This document shows, one piece after another, positions 51,345-59,676 of a stretch of 64,000 nucleotides of DNA. The notes under the pieces are model-generated. The model saw only the letters and a program-made list of their open reading frames with translations. It did not search any database and had not been told where the DNA came from. The stretch is from contig CAYMNQ010000002.1 of NCBI GenBank assembly GCA_964391865.1, forward strand, positions 62,001-126,000, given 5' to 3'. Made by a program: the position numbers and the translations under genes. Every line of letters starts with the position of its first letter. The stretch's first letter is position 1. Origin of the DNA: DASZQL01 sp964391865. Lineage in GTDB: Bacteria; Planctomycetota; Phycisphaerae; Phycisphaerales; UBA1924.

Positions 51345-52613
51345 ATGTCCCGCCACCACGCACCCGCCTGTACCGCTGTTGCGCTCGTCGCCCTCGCCGC
51401 CGCGACCTCATCCGCCGGCACGCTGCCGCCCGTGCCTCTGCGCGTGGTCACCATCAACGTGTTCCAAGGCGTGGGCACGCCCGGCTCGGGCGCCGCCACC
51501 GCGCTCGGCGCGTTCATCACCCGCAACGACGCCGACGGCAGCGGCCCGAACACCGGGCTCGTCCCTGACGTCGTGTGCATGCAGGAGTGCGCCGTCTCGT
51601 CCTTCGGCGACCTCGTCAACTTCAACAACACCTACCTGCGATATCCGATCAACGGCGTGCTCACCCCCTTCACCCTGTGGGGCGCCGACGGCGACGGCTT
51701 CAATTTCAACGAGATCCTCGTGCGCCCGGACATCACCGTCCTCGACAACGACAACGTCACCAATTCCGGCCCGCGCAACTGGGTCCGCGTCACATTGCAG
51801 GTGCCCGGCGCGCTCCGCACGCTCACCATCTACTGCGCGCACTTCAAAGCGTTCAGCGATGCCCCCAGCCTCGCCGAGCGCACCGCCGAAGCGAACCAGC
51901 TCGGCCAGGCGGTCTACAACGACATCACCCTCGGGCTCGACCTCGACGACAACGGCACGCGCGAAACACCCGCGGGCGACATCGTGATTGCCGGTGACCT
52001 CAACTCCAACGACAACTTCGACGCCACCATCAGCGGCGTCTTCACCCACAGCACCCTCGGCGTCCCCACGGGCCTCTTCAACCTGCCCGTCGAGCGCCTC
52101 TCCGGGCGCATCCCGACCGGGCTGCCGCAACTCGCGACGTTCCCGAGCAGCGGCTCGCGCCTCGACTACATCTGCGTCTCGCCCAATCTCGCGCTGGCGT
52201 TCGATACCAACGGCAACGGCATCTTCCCCCGCGCCACCTCCACGATGGAGAACGATCAAGCCGAGATTAACGCGATGGGCTTCGTCTACTACTCGGCCGA
52301 CAACGCCGTGGGGCACGCGCCGGGCCAGGCATCCAACGGCAACGTCAACGCCACCACCACCGCGTCGGACCACCGCCCCGTGGTCTTCGACCTGCGCCTC
52401 GAGCGCAACCCGATGCTCCCCTACTTCCCGCCGGGCGATCTGAGCATGAACGGCGCGCTTGACGTTGAGGACCTCTATCGCTGGGAGACCGACTTCGCCG
52501 CCGGCGCGATCACGACGCCCGACGTCGATGGCAACCGGAACGTCGATCTGCTCGACCGCGACGCGATCAAGAACGCCTCGCGCGCGACGGAACTCGCGAC
52601 CATCGCGCCGTGA
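51345..52613 (+). CDS. Secreted endonuclease/exonuclease/phosphatase-family protein
   Basis: A 422-residue exported protein with a signal to about residue 25. The EEP fold is clear: LRVVTINVFQGVG (first strand), VVCMQEC with the metal-binding Glu, IVIAGDLNSNDNFD, and TASDHRPVVFDL with the catalytic Asp-His. A C-terminal 50-residue part, GDLSMNGALDVEDLYRWETD and PDVDGNRNVDLLDRDAIKN, resembles dockerin-type EF-hand repeats. Such proteins cleave phosphodiesters (extracellular DNase, phosphodiesterase or sphingomyelinase-like), and the exact substrate is unknown. A hairpin terminator follows at 52648-52688. Confidence 0.85.
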   Translation: MSRHHAPACTAVALVALAAATSSAGTLPPVPLRVVTINVFQGVGTPGSGAATALGAFITRNDADGSGPNTGLVPDVVCMQECAVSSFGDLVNFNNTYLRYPINGVLTPFTLWGADGDGFNFNEILVRPDITVLDNDNVTNSGPRNWVRVTLQVPGALRTLTIYCAHFKAFSDAPSLAERTAEANQLGQAVYNDITLGLDLDDNGTRETPAGDIVIAGDLNSNDNFDATISGVFTHSTLGVPTGLFNLPVERLSGRIPTGLPQLATFPSSGSRLDYICVSPNLALAFDTNGNGIFPRATSTMENDQAEINAMGFVYYSADNAVGHAPGQASNGNVNATTTASDHRPVVFDLRLERNPMLPYFPPGDLSMNGALDVEDLYRWETDFAAGAITTPDVDGNRNVDLLDRDAIKNASRATELATIAP

Positions 52614-52647
52614 GCGTTCGCGACTCAATCTCGAATGAATGAACCCG

Positions 52648-52688
52648 CACGCCCTCGATCGATCACTCGATCGCGGGCGTGTTTGTTG
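52648..52688 (+). terminator. Terminator after the EEP gene
   Basis: CACGCCC (52648-52654) with CGATCGA pairs with TCGATCG and GGGCGTG (52675-52681), one mismatch, followed by TTTGTTG. Beyond it 52690-53049 has no gene: an AT-richer leader of about 360 bases with CAAATC/GATTTG pairs but no motif I can name. Confidence 0.7.
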
Positions 52689-53049
52689 ATGCGTTTCCCA
52701 AATTTCGTCAACGGGCAAGTCCGAATCCGCGCGATTGGCTGGCGCGCGACTCTGAAAGTCCTTCCAAATCAACAACTTGTGCCCGCCAACGCCGCACAGA
52801 CCCATCGCACTCAAATCAGAAGCAAACTCTTTGGATTTGTTCGGTATTTGAAAGGTTTTCAATGACGGTGCATTCGTTTCCAGCGTTCGAGTTCTCCCAA
52901 TTTGAACGCAAAAAAGGCGCTGGAAGGCAGACTTTCGCTTGAACACCCTCGGAAGGCGCGGTATGTTCCATAAGAGAGATCGGCCTGCGGTGGACGGCGA
53001 AGCGTATCGCCGCGGACCCGGGCTTGAGGTAGAGATGGAGATTAGCGTC

Positions 53050-53883
53050 ATGATGATGAAGCTTGTTAGCGCGGCGACCGTTCTCGCTGCCGCCGCTGGC
53101 GCCCAGGGTGCCTTCACTTTCGCCACCCACGGCTTCGGCGACACCGGTGGTTCTGCGTACCGCACCAGCGATGGCAGCGGTTTCTATGTCAACAGCGGTG
53201 CTGACTCTGGCGACGGCACTGCCAGCGTGATCCGCCCTCTCAACGCGGCCTCTTGGGTCGCCGGCAATGACAACGAGTGGACCAGCTACGTGACGCACGA
53301 CGGCCTCGGCCCGACGCGTCGCTCCGGCGGCACCAACAACCAGTCCGACCAGTTCTATGTCGGCGCTGGCGTCTACGCCGCTGCGTTCACCAGCCGCAAC
53401 GCGAACGTCGTTTCGCTCACCCCCGGCCACGATGCGGCTGCCCGCACCGCGATCACCGATGCCGGCGTTCTCCTCGGCGGCTCGTTCATCGCCGGTCCGT
53501 CGGTCGCCTCCGGCCCCTCGCCGGCCGCCGGCCTCGGTGGCACCGCTGGCTCGCAGGGCGTCTTCCTCGCCCGTCTCACCGTCAAGACCGGCGTGACCAT
53601 CACCGGCGCCGTTCAGGTCATCGGTAGCTTCGGCACCTCCGACCTCGTCCTCAACAGCGGCGTTCCCTCGAACGGCGTGTACCTCAACGCCTACAAGGTC
53701 GCCACCGTCACCCTGAGCGATGCTGGCTTCGACGTCGGCCTCGGCGAGAGCGAAGACTTCACCGACATGCCCGCCGATGTCTACGACATCTGGGTTGAAG
53801 AGAGCACCATCGTCCCGACCCCGGGCGCTGTGGCCCTCTTCGGCGCCGCCGGCCTCGCCGGCCTCCGCCGTCGTCGCGCGTAA
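53050..53883 (+). CDS. Exported tandem-family protein A (HGFGDTGG family)
   Basis: A 277-residue exported protein with signal MMMKLVSAATVLAAAAGAQG. The mature start FTFATHGFGDTGG is followed by YRTSDGSGFYVNSGADSGDG, WTSYVTHDGLGPTRRSGG, NNQSDQFYV, VFLARLTVKTGVTITGAVQV and ADVYDIWVEE. The tail is PTPGAVAL, hydrophobic run, GLRRRRA. This is the first of four adjacent paralogues (others at 54221, 55146, 56157). No catalytic motif or known domain was recognised; the beta-rich pattern and sorting tail point to a surface or secreted location. ATG 53050 is preferred with GGAG ten bases upstream; ATG 53035 is possible. Confidence 0.8.
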   Translation: MMMKLVSAATVLAAAAGAQGAFTFATHGFGDTGGSAYRTSDGSGFYVNSGADSGDGTASVIRPLNAASWVAGNDNEWTSYVTHDGLGPTRRSGGTNNQSDQFYVGAGVYAAAFTSRNANVVSLTPGHDAAARTAITDAGVLLGGSFIAGPSVASGPSPAAGLGGTAGSQGVFLARLTVKTGVTITGAVQVIGSFGTSDLVLNSGVPSNGVYLNAYKVATVTLSDAGFDVGLGESEDFTDMPADVYDIWVEESTIVPTPGAVALFGAAGLAGLRRRRA

Positions 53884-53912
53884 TCCCCTACCTCGGGTTC
53901 CGCAAAAGATCG

Positions 53913-53943
53913 AGACGCCGAGCCTTTGGCTCGGCGTCTTTTT
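53913..53943 (+). terminator. Terminator after family protein A
   Basis: AGACGCCGAGCC and GGCTCGGCGTCT pair around TTT, then TTTTT. The following stretch to 54220 holds three small GC hairpins (around 54155, 54175 and 54195) and no gene. Confidence 0.9.
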
Positions 53944-54220
53944 CGTTTTGCCAGTTCGACGCGGGTCCTTTCGGCAGACCCACGTGCCTCCCCAGCAGCG
54001 AGTCCGAAGCTCACGAGGACGACCCCGACGCTCCGCGCAATCGCGCTCCGGCTGTGCCCGTGTAAGAATTGGCGTGCGGTTCCGGCGCGCCGCTGGACTG
54101 CCGCTCAATTCGATGTAGGGTGTGATAAGCCAGCGCGCGTGTTCGGCGCGCGGCGGCTGCCCTTGCCGGGGCAGCAACACGAGCCGGCCGGGTCGGCCGG
54201 GAATCAGGGAGGGAACCATC

Positions 54221-55117
54221 ATGCTGTCGCTTCGTGTTCCGTTCGTGTCAGCGGCGTTGGCCGCCGCGGGTGTTGTCACCGTGGCTCTTTCGGCTCCAGC
54301 GAGCGCCCAGACGTTCCGTCTTGCCGTCGTCGGCTTCGGCGATACCGAGGGCCAGCCGTACCGAACCAGCGACGGCAGCGGGTTCTTCGTCCACACCGCC
54401 CAGGATTTCGGCGACGGCACGCCGACCATCGTGCGCCCGGTCTCCGCGCCATCGTGGGAAGCGGGCGACGATCTGGAATGGACGAGCTATGTATCGCACG
54501 ACACGCTGGGCCCCTCGCGCCGCGCCGGCGGCGTGAACAATCAATCGGATCAGTTCTATCTCTCGCGCGGCGTGTACGCCCCCGGCTTCACCGACTACAG
54601 CGCGAAGCTGGTGTCGCTGACCTCTGGCTACGCCGCGCCGGGCGCGACCGCGGTGCGCAACGCGGTCGTCCAGTCCGGGGTTATGTTCGGAGCGTCGTTC
54701 TTCCAGGGACCGGCAACACCATTCGGTGCTTCGCCCAACCCCATCGCACAGGAGGGGATTTTCCTCGCTCGGCTGACGGTGCGGCGTGGCGTAACGATCT
54801 CGGGTGACCTCAGCGTGTACGTGGGGCGGGTCGGGGTTGTCGGGTCGCTGAACTTCCCAAGCGTGGTCCTCGACGGCGGCCCGCCGATCCCCATCCCCGG
54901 AACGTTCGGCTATGAATTCCACCTTCAGTCATACCTCGTCGCGCAGCCGAACATCACCGACGACGGCTTCGACGCGGACGGGAACCCCTTCGGCGCTGCG
55001 GACGTCTACGACGTCTGGCTGAACGCGCTGCCGTTCCCCGCGCCCGGACCGGTGGCGGTCTTCGCGCTGGCGGGGATGGCGGGGCTGCGGCGCCGGCGCG
55101 TCGCGATTCATCATTGA
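54221..55117 (+). CDS. Exported tandem-family protein B (HGFGDTGG family)
   Basis: A 298-residue exported protein: signal to about residue 27, then VGFGDTEGQPYRTSDGSGFF, WTSYVSHDTLGPSRRAGG, NNQSDQFYLSRGVY, IFLARLTVRRGVTISGDLSV and ADVYDVWLNAL. The His of HGFG is replaced by Val here. The tail is PAPGPVAVFALAGMAGLRRRR and then VAIHH, so a few residues follow the Arg cluster. AGGGAGGGA lies upstream of the ATG. It belongs with the genes at 53050, 55146 and 56157 and is 28 bases from the next, so B and C are likely co-transcribed. Confidence 0.8.
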   Translation: MLSLRVPFVSAALAAAGVVTVALSAPASAQTFRLAVVGFGDTEGQPYRTSDGSGFFVHTAQDFGDGTPTIVRPVSAPSWEAGDDLEWTSYVSHDTLGPSRRAGGVNNQSDQFYLSRGVYAPGFTDYSAKLVSLTSGYAAPGATAVRNAVVQSGVMFGASFFQGPATPFGASPNPIAQEGIFLARLTVRRGVTISGDLSVYVGRVGVVGSLNFPSVVLDGGPPIPIPGTFGYEFHLQSYLVAQPNITDDGFDADGNPFGAADVYDVWLNALPFPAPGPVAVFALAGMAGLRRRRVAIHH

Positions 55118-55145
55118 ACATGAATCAGAGCAGGAGGGTTCCGTC

Positions 55146-56057
55146 ATGAAGACGTTCGCACTGATCACGGCCGCGGCGATGCCGCTCGCGCTGGCGCAGC
55201 CATCCCAGGCAATCTTCACGTTCGCCACCCACGGCTTCGGCGACACGGGCGGCTTGGGCGGGCAGCCGTACCGTACCTCCGACGGCTCCGGGTTTTTCGT
55301 GCATAGCAGCGCGGACGCGGGCGACGGCACGCCAAGTGCGGCGCGCCCGGTTCACAACAGCTCCTGGGAAGGTACGGGGAACGACCGCGAGTGGTCCAGC
55401 TACATGACGCACGACGGGCTGGGCCCGTCGCGCCGCTCGGGCGCGCCGAACAACCCGTCCGACGCGTTCTACATCAACCACATGGTCTATCAGCCGACGT
55501 TCAACAGCCGCAGCTCCAACCTGGTTTCGTTCACGCCCAGTCTCGATGCCGCCGCCCGCCGCGCGATCGCCGACGACGGCGTGCTTCTCGGCGGCTCGTT
55601 CATCGCTGGTCCTTCGGTGTCTTCCGGTCCTTCGCCGGTTCGCAAGTACTTTATTGGGACGACATATGAAGGCGTCTTTCTGGCGCGCCTGACCGTGAAA
55701 GCCGGCGTGCAGATCGCCGGCGCGGCTCAGGTCATCGGCAACTTCGGCACCGCCGATCTCGTCCTCGACAGCGGCGTCGGCGCGTCCCGCATCGATCAGC
55801 CGGGAGGTCGCGTCTATCTCAACAGCTACAAAGTCGCCACCGTCACGCTGAGCGACCCCGGCTTCGACGCCGGCACAGGCGAGAGCGAGAACTTCGCGGG
55901 CGTGGGTGTTGACGTGTACGACATCTGGGTTGAAGAGTGGACCACGATCATCCCAACGCCGAGCGCGGTGGCCCTCTTCGGCGCCGCCGGCCTCGCCGGT
56001 CTCCGGCGTCGTCGCGCGCGGGCTGCATCGCCGCACGGCGTTCCGCCCGCCGCGTAA
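55146..56057 (+). CDS. Exported tandem-family protein C (HGFGDTGG family)
   Basis: A 303-residue paralogue closest to A: FTFATHGFGDTGGLGGQPYR, SDGSGFFVHSSADAGDG, WSSYMTHDGLGPSRRSG, NPSDAFYINH, LLGGSFIAGPSVSSGPSP, GVFLARLTVKAGVQIAGAAQ and VDVYDIWVEEW. After the tail PTPSAVAL...GLRRRRA there are 13 further residues (RAASPHGVPPAA), probably a slightly extended tail. GGAGG precedes the ATG at 55146. The large amount of identity with A (for example LLGGSFIAGPSV in both) suggests a fairly recent duplication. Confidence 0.8.
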   Translation: MKTFALITAAAMPLALAQPSQAIFTFATHGFGDTGGLGGQPYRTSDGSGFFVHSSADAGDGTPSAARPVHNSSWEGTGNDREWSSYMTHDGLGPSRRSGAPNNPSDAFYINHMVYQPTFNSRSSNLVSFTPSLDAAARRAIADDGVLLGGSFIAGPSVSSGPSPVRKYFIGTTYEGVFLARLTVKAGVQIAGAAQVIGNFGTADLVLDSGVGASRIDQPGGRVYLNSYKVATVTLSDPGFDAGTGESENFAGVGVDVYDIWVEEWTTIIPTPSAVALFGAAGLAGLRRRRARAASPHGVPPAA

Positions 56058-56156
56058 ACTGCTGAATTGCAACGCCGTCGCTGACTTGCAGCGACGCTGG
56101 CAGATTCGAGCCAACGCCCCGGCCCGTGCCGGACTGCGGCGACACGAGGGAAGATC

Positions 56157-57095
56157 ATGCGCGTCTCCGTTGTTGTTCTTTCGGCCGCGGTCGGCGTGAC
56201 CGCCTCGCACGCCGTCGCTCGCTCGTTTACGCTGAGCCGGCACGCCTTTGGCGAAGACGGCGGGCAACCGTACCGAACCAGCGATGGTTCTGGGTTCTAT
56301 ATCGGCGTGGGGTCCGACACCGGTGATGGCACGCCCAGCCTGATGCGTCCGCTGAATCATTCGGGATGGGAAGGGAACAGCGCCGCCGAGTGGCAGACCT
56401 ACCTGACCCAGGATCGGCTCGGGCCATCGCGATACCCGGGTGCGCCGAACAATGCTTCTGACCAGTTCTATCTGAACAACCCGGCACCGGGAGCAGGCGT
56501 CTACCCTGAGGGGTTTGCACGCCGCAACTGCACGGCCGTTCAATTGGGCCCGGCGCTTGGCGGGGGCGAGCCAGAAGCGGTCGCCGCGCGCCTGGCAATC
56601 GTGAACAAGGGCGTGCTCTCCGGATCGGCGTTTTTCGTCGGGCCGGCGACGCCCTCCGGGCGTTCCCCGGCACCGGGCGTGCAGTATCTGAATGAAAGCG
56701 GGATTCCGAGCATCGCCCACCCTGATGGCTTGATGCTCGCGCGACTCACCGTACGGCGCGGCGTAACCATCAGCGGGGCCGCGCGCGTCCGGGCAACCAT
56801 CGGGGGACAATCGCAAAACATCGACCTCATCCTGAATGGGCCGGCCGTCGAGACCGCGCCGGGAAATGTGCTCGACGGACTTCAGCTCCGCGCGTTCCTG
56901 GTGGGGCAGGTGCTCGTGGAAGGGCTTCAGTTCGGCGGCGGGTATCCATTCGATCAAGCCGACGTCTACGACGTGTGGGTGACGGAGGCCCGGGTTGAAG
57001 TTCCGGGGGCGTCGACGGCGGCGGTGTTCGCGACGATCGCGCTCGGCTCTGCCCGACGCCGCCGGGCGTGGTCATTCTGCCGCGCACCGGCCTGA
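56157..57095 (+). CDS. Exported tandem-family protein D (HGFGDTGG family)
   Basis: A 312-residue, more divergent paralogue: signal MRVSVVVLSAAVGVTASHAVA, then FTLSRHAFGEDGGQPYRTSD, GSGFYIGVGSDTGDG, WQTYLTQDRLGPSRYPG, NNASDQFYL, GLMLARLTVRRGVTISGAARV and ADVYDVWVTEA. The tail is degenerate (VPGASTAAVFATIALGSARR, then RR) and followed by AWSFCRAPA, so sorting may be lost or altered. Compared with A to C it has an insertion around the ARLTV strand (PGVQYLNESGIPSIAHP). GAGGG precedes the ATG. Gap to C is 99 bases. Confidence 0.78.
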   Translation: MRVSVVVLSAAVGVTASHAVARSFTLSRHAFGEDGGQPYRTSDGSGFYIGVGSDTGDGTPSLMRPLNHSGWEGNSAAEWQTYLTQDRLGPSRYPGAPNNASDQFYLNNPAPGAGVYPEGFARRNCTAVQLGPALGGGEPEAVAARLAIVNKGVLSGSAFFVGPATPSGRSPAPGVQYLNESGIPSIAHPDGLMLARLTVRRGVTISGAARVRATIGGQSQNIDLILNGPAVETAPGNVLDGLQLRAFLVGQVLVEGLQFGGGYPFDQADVYDVWVTEARVEVPGASTAAVFATIALGSARRRRAWSFCRAPA

Positions 57096-57249
57096 AACTG
57101 GCGTGCATGCCGCTTAGATTCCGCGTCATCTCTTGACGCCCCCGGCTCGCACGGCTGCGGGGCTTGAGTTCTTGTCTTTCGGCCCATCGGTCGGCAGCGG
57201 CATCGCCGCGCACCGGGTCCGACGCCGACGAATTCGTCAGGAGTCCGCC

Positions 57250-59412
57250 ATGTCGATGCTTCGATCTGCTCATCGCTCTTGTCGTTGTCGTTCGTCCACC
57301 ACAATCATGTCGCGCCGCGCTGCGGCGATCGTCCTCGCCGCCGGTGCGGCTTCGCCCGCCGCCGCGCAGACGTGGCACTTCGGCGTGGTCAACGGCACGT
57401 GGCACGACGCGGGGAACTGGTCGCCGTCGAGCGTGCCGCCGGCGTTCGCGGATGTCGCGATCGGCAGCCTCGCGGGCGTGCAGAACGGCACGGTCGATCA
57501 CGACACCACCGACGGGCTCACCATGGCGAGCCTCACGATCTCCGACGGCATGACGCTCCGCAACAGCATGTACGGCGAATTCACCGTCACGGGCGACACG
57601 CTCGTCAGCGGGTCGAACACCGTCGCCGGCCCGTTCGGGCTGCTCACGCACTACCCCTCGCGGCTCGTACTCAACCCCATCAAGGGCACCACGTTCCGCA
57701 CCAACGACCTGGTGATCCGCGACGGCGCGCGGGCGGTGATGGACAACGCGTTCGTGCGCATCAACGAGGACCTCGACATCGGCGAGGGCACGCTGCTTAC
57801 CGGCTCGGGCGTCGTGGATTTCCATGACGCCGGAACCACGCTCATCAACAACGGCACGATCCGCGCGAGCGACAATCTCGGGCTGGTCTTCCGCCAGTTC
57901 GGCGGCGGGCTGTACAACCTCGACGGCAACGGCGCCGGCGCCCTCGACCTGCGCACGAACTTCGGCGCGATCATGCGCTTCCACGGCACGGCGCTCACCG
58001 ACGACTTCAGCTCCACCATCCTCCTCGGCGGCGAGGCGGAACTCGAGATGGACCTGGATGACGGCTGGACCGCCGACGCAAACAGCCTGATCGACTACGA
58101 AAGCCCGCCCGGCGTCGCGGCGGCGACGATCACCGGCGCGCCGATGACCCTCGCCGGCACGGTGAACATACACGGTTCGAGCGGATGGCTGTTCCTCGCG
58201 CCCGAGACGCTCACCATCGAGCCGAGCGCCGTGTTCAACATCGAAACGAACCACGCCCTCGAAGTGCAGGACGTGCCCACCACCATCAACGGCGGAACGT
58301 TCAACCTCAACGAGCACGGCAACGTCAACTTCCACGGCGTCACGACTCTCCGCGGCGGCACGTTCAACACATGGAGCACCAACTCGCTCGACGGCTCGAT
58401 CGATTTCGACGACACCGTCTGGGACGGCGAGGTGATGTTCAACGGCATCGCGCGGCAGTACGACATCGCTACGGTCAGCGGGCCGACGGTCATCAACGCG
58501 GGCGTGTTCGTGATGTCCACGAGCGACTTCGACCCAACCGAGTGGGATATCAATTCCAGTTTGGTCATCAACGCCGGCGCGATCAACGAAGGTTCGCAGG
58601 AATTCGGCGGGTCGATGGACATCACGGGCGGCCCGCTGGCGCGGCTGACGATCAATCTCGACGACAACGCCGCGTCCTGGGAGATGTCCGGCTCAATGAC
58701 GCTCGGCGGCGCGGGTGCGTTCGCGGCGACGCGCGTCGCGGGCTCGTGGATGCACGTCACGGGCGAGCTCGCTGTCTCGAACGGCATCGCGCAGATCACC
58801 GCACCGACGTCGTTCATCGGAGCGAGCGTGACGATCCCTGCGGACGCGACGCTCCGCACACGGAACTTCACAACTGTCGATGCCGCGAGTTCCTTCGCCG
58901 GCGGCGGGACGCTGCACAACGGCGAGGGCGGCACGATGGTGCTCTTCAACTCACTCTCGCTGGGCGATGTGGGCGTCGCGAACAGCGGCGTGCTGCACGT
59001 CGGGCAGTTCGGGCCCGGCACGGTGATGGTCGAGCGCTTTACCAATAACGCCTCGGGCACGCTGCGCATCGAGCTCGCGGGGTACGCGGACGTTGAGCGC
59101 GACCTCCTCATCGCCACCGGCGGCAGCGCCACCCTCGGCGGGATGCTCGATGTCAGACTCATCGATTTGGGCGGCGGGGTTTTCATGCCCAGCGTCGGCG
59201 ACGAGTTCACGATTCTTCGGGCCTTCGGCGGTGTCGTCGGCTCTTTCCTGAACGACCCCGTCACGATGGCGTCCGGGCTGACCTACGAATGGACGGTCAT
59301 CTACAACCCCAGCACGGTGGTCCTGCGGCTGGACACCATCACCGTCCCCCCGCCGGGAACGGTTGGATTGGCGATGTTGGCGGGGCTCGCGAGGGGCCGT
59401 CGGCGTCGCTGA
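57250..59412 (+). CDS. Exported beta-helix-like PEP-CTERM protein
   Basis: A 720-residue exported protein. After an Arg-rich start and a signal (about 20-40, RRAAAIVLAAGAASPAAA) the mature part begins with NGTWHDAGNWSPSSVPPAFA, the 'GNWS..P' entry typical of autotransporter-like passenger domains. It is followed by about 15 repeats of 20-25 residues rich in G, N, T and V (TLLTGSGVVDFHDAGTTLIN, TINGGTFNLNEHGNVNFHG) that suggest a right-handed beta-helix. The tail is PPPGTVGL, hydrophobic run, RGRRRR. CAGGAG lies ahead of the ATG at 57250; an alternative Met is at 57256. It interrupts the run of HGFGDTGG paralogues. Role as a surface or adhesin-like protein is inference. Confidence 0.75.
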   Translation: MSMLRSAHRSCRCRSSTTIMSRRAAAIVLAAGAASPAAAQTWHFGVVNGTWHDAGNWSPSSVPPAFADVAIGSLAGVQNGTVDHDTTDGLTMASLTISDGMTLRNSMYGEFTVTGDTLVSGSNTVAGPFGLLTHYPSRLVLNPIKGTTFRTNDLVIRDGARAVMDNAFVRINEDLDIGEGTLLTGSGVVDFHDAGTTLINNGTIRASDNLGLVFRQFGGGLYNLDGNGAGALDLRTNFGAIMRFHGTALTDDFSSTILLGGEAELEMDLDDGWTADANSLIDYESPPGVAAATITGAPMTLAGTVNIHGSSGWLFLAPETLTIEPSAVFNIETNHALEVQDVPTTINGGTFNLNEHGNVNFHGVTTLRGGTFNTWSTNSLDGSIDFDDTVWDGEVMFNGIARQYDIATVSGPTVINAGVFVMSTSDFDPTEWDINSSLVINAGAINEGSQEFGGSMDITGGPLARLTINLDDNAASWEMSGSMTLGGAGAFAATRVAGSWMHVTGELAVSNGIAQITAPTSFIGASVTIPADATLRTRNFTTVDAASSFAGGGTLHNGEGGTMVLFNSLSLGDVGVANSGVLHVGQFGPGTVMVERFTNNASGTLRIELAGYADVERDLLIATGGSATLGGMLDVRLIDLGGGVFMPSVGDEFTILRAFGGVVGSFLNDPVTMASGLTYEWTVIYNPSTVVLRLDTITVPPPGTVGLAMLAGLARGRRRR

Positions 59413-59493
59413 GAGCAGGAACATCCCAGAATCCCCAGCTTGACGGCCATGGTCGATTGGCGTTGAAAGAACGGGTATCTCCCGTCTGGGAAA

Positions 59494-59550
59494 GGGGATT
59501 TCCCACGATTTTTCGAGGTTTTCTCGGCGAAAAAGGTTGGCGAAATCCCC
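59494..59550. other. Nested inverted repeats after the beta-helix gene
   Basis: GGGGATTT (59494-59501) pairs with AAATCCCC (59543-59550), and inside TTTTTCG pairs with CGAAAAA. Also TGGGAAA and TTTCCCA flank GGGGA just upstream. Could be an unusual 3' structure or a regulatory RNA region. The rest of the 264-base gap 59413-59676 has no other gene; a weak TTGACG is at about 59572. Confidence 0.45.
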
Positions 59551-59676
59551 CGAAATCCGGCTTTGTACCTTGACGGGAGGGTCTTTTCCGCTTACCTGTA
59601 TACATAGGAGCGTGCATCTAAGGCGCGAGTGGGATCGTCGCCAAGGAAGCCCGTGGAAGGGATGGAGAAACACGTC

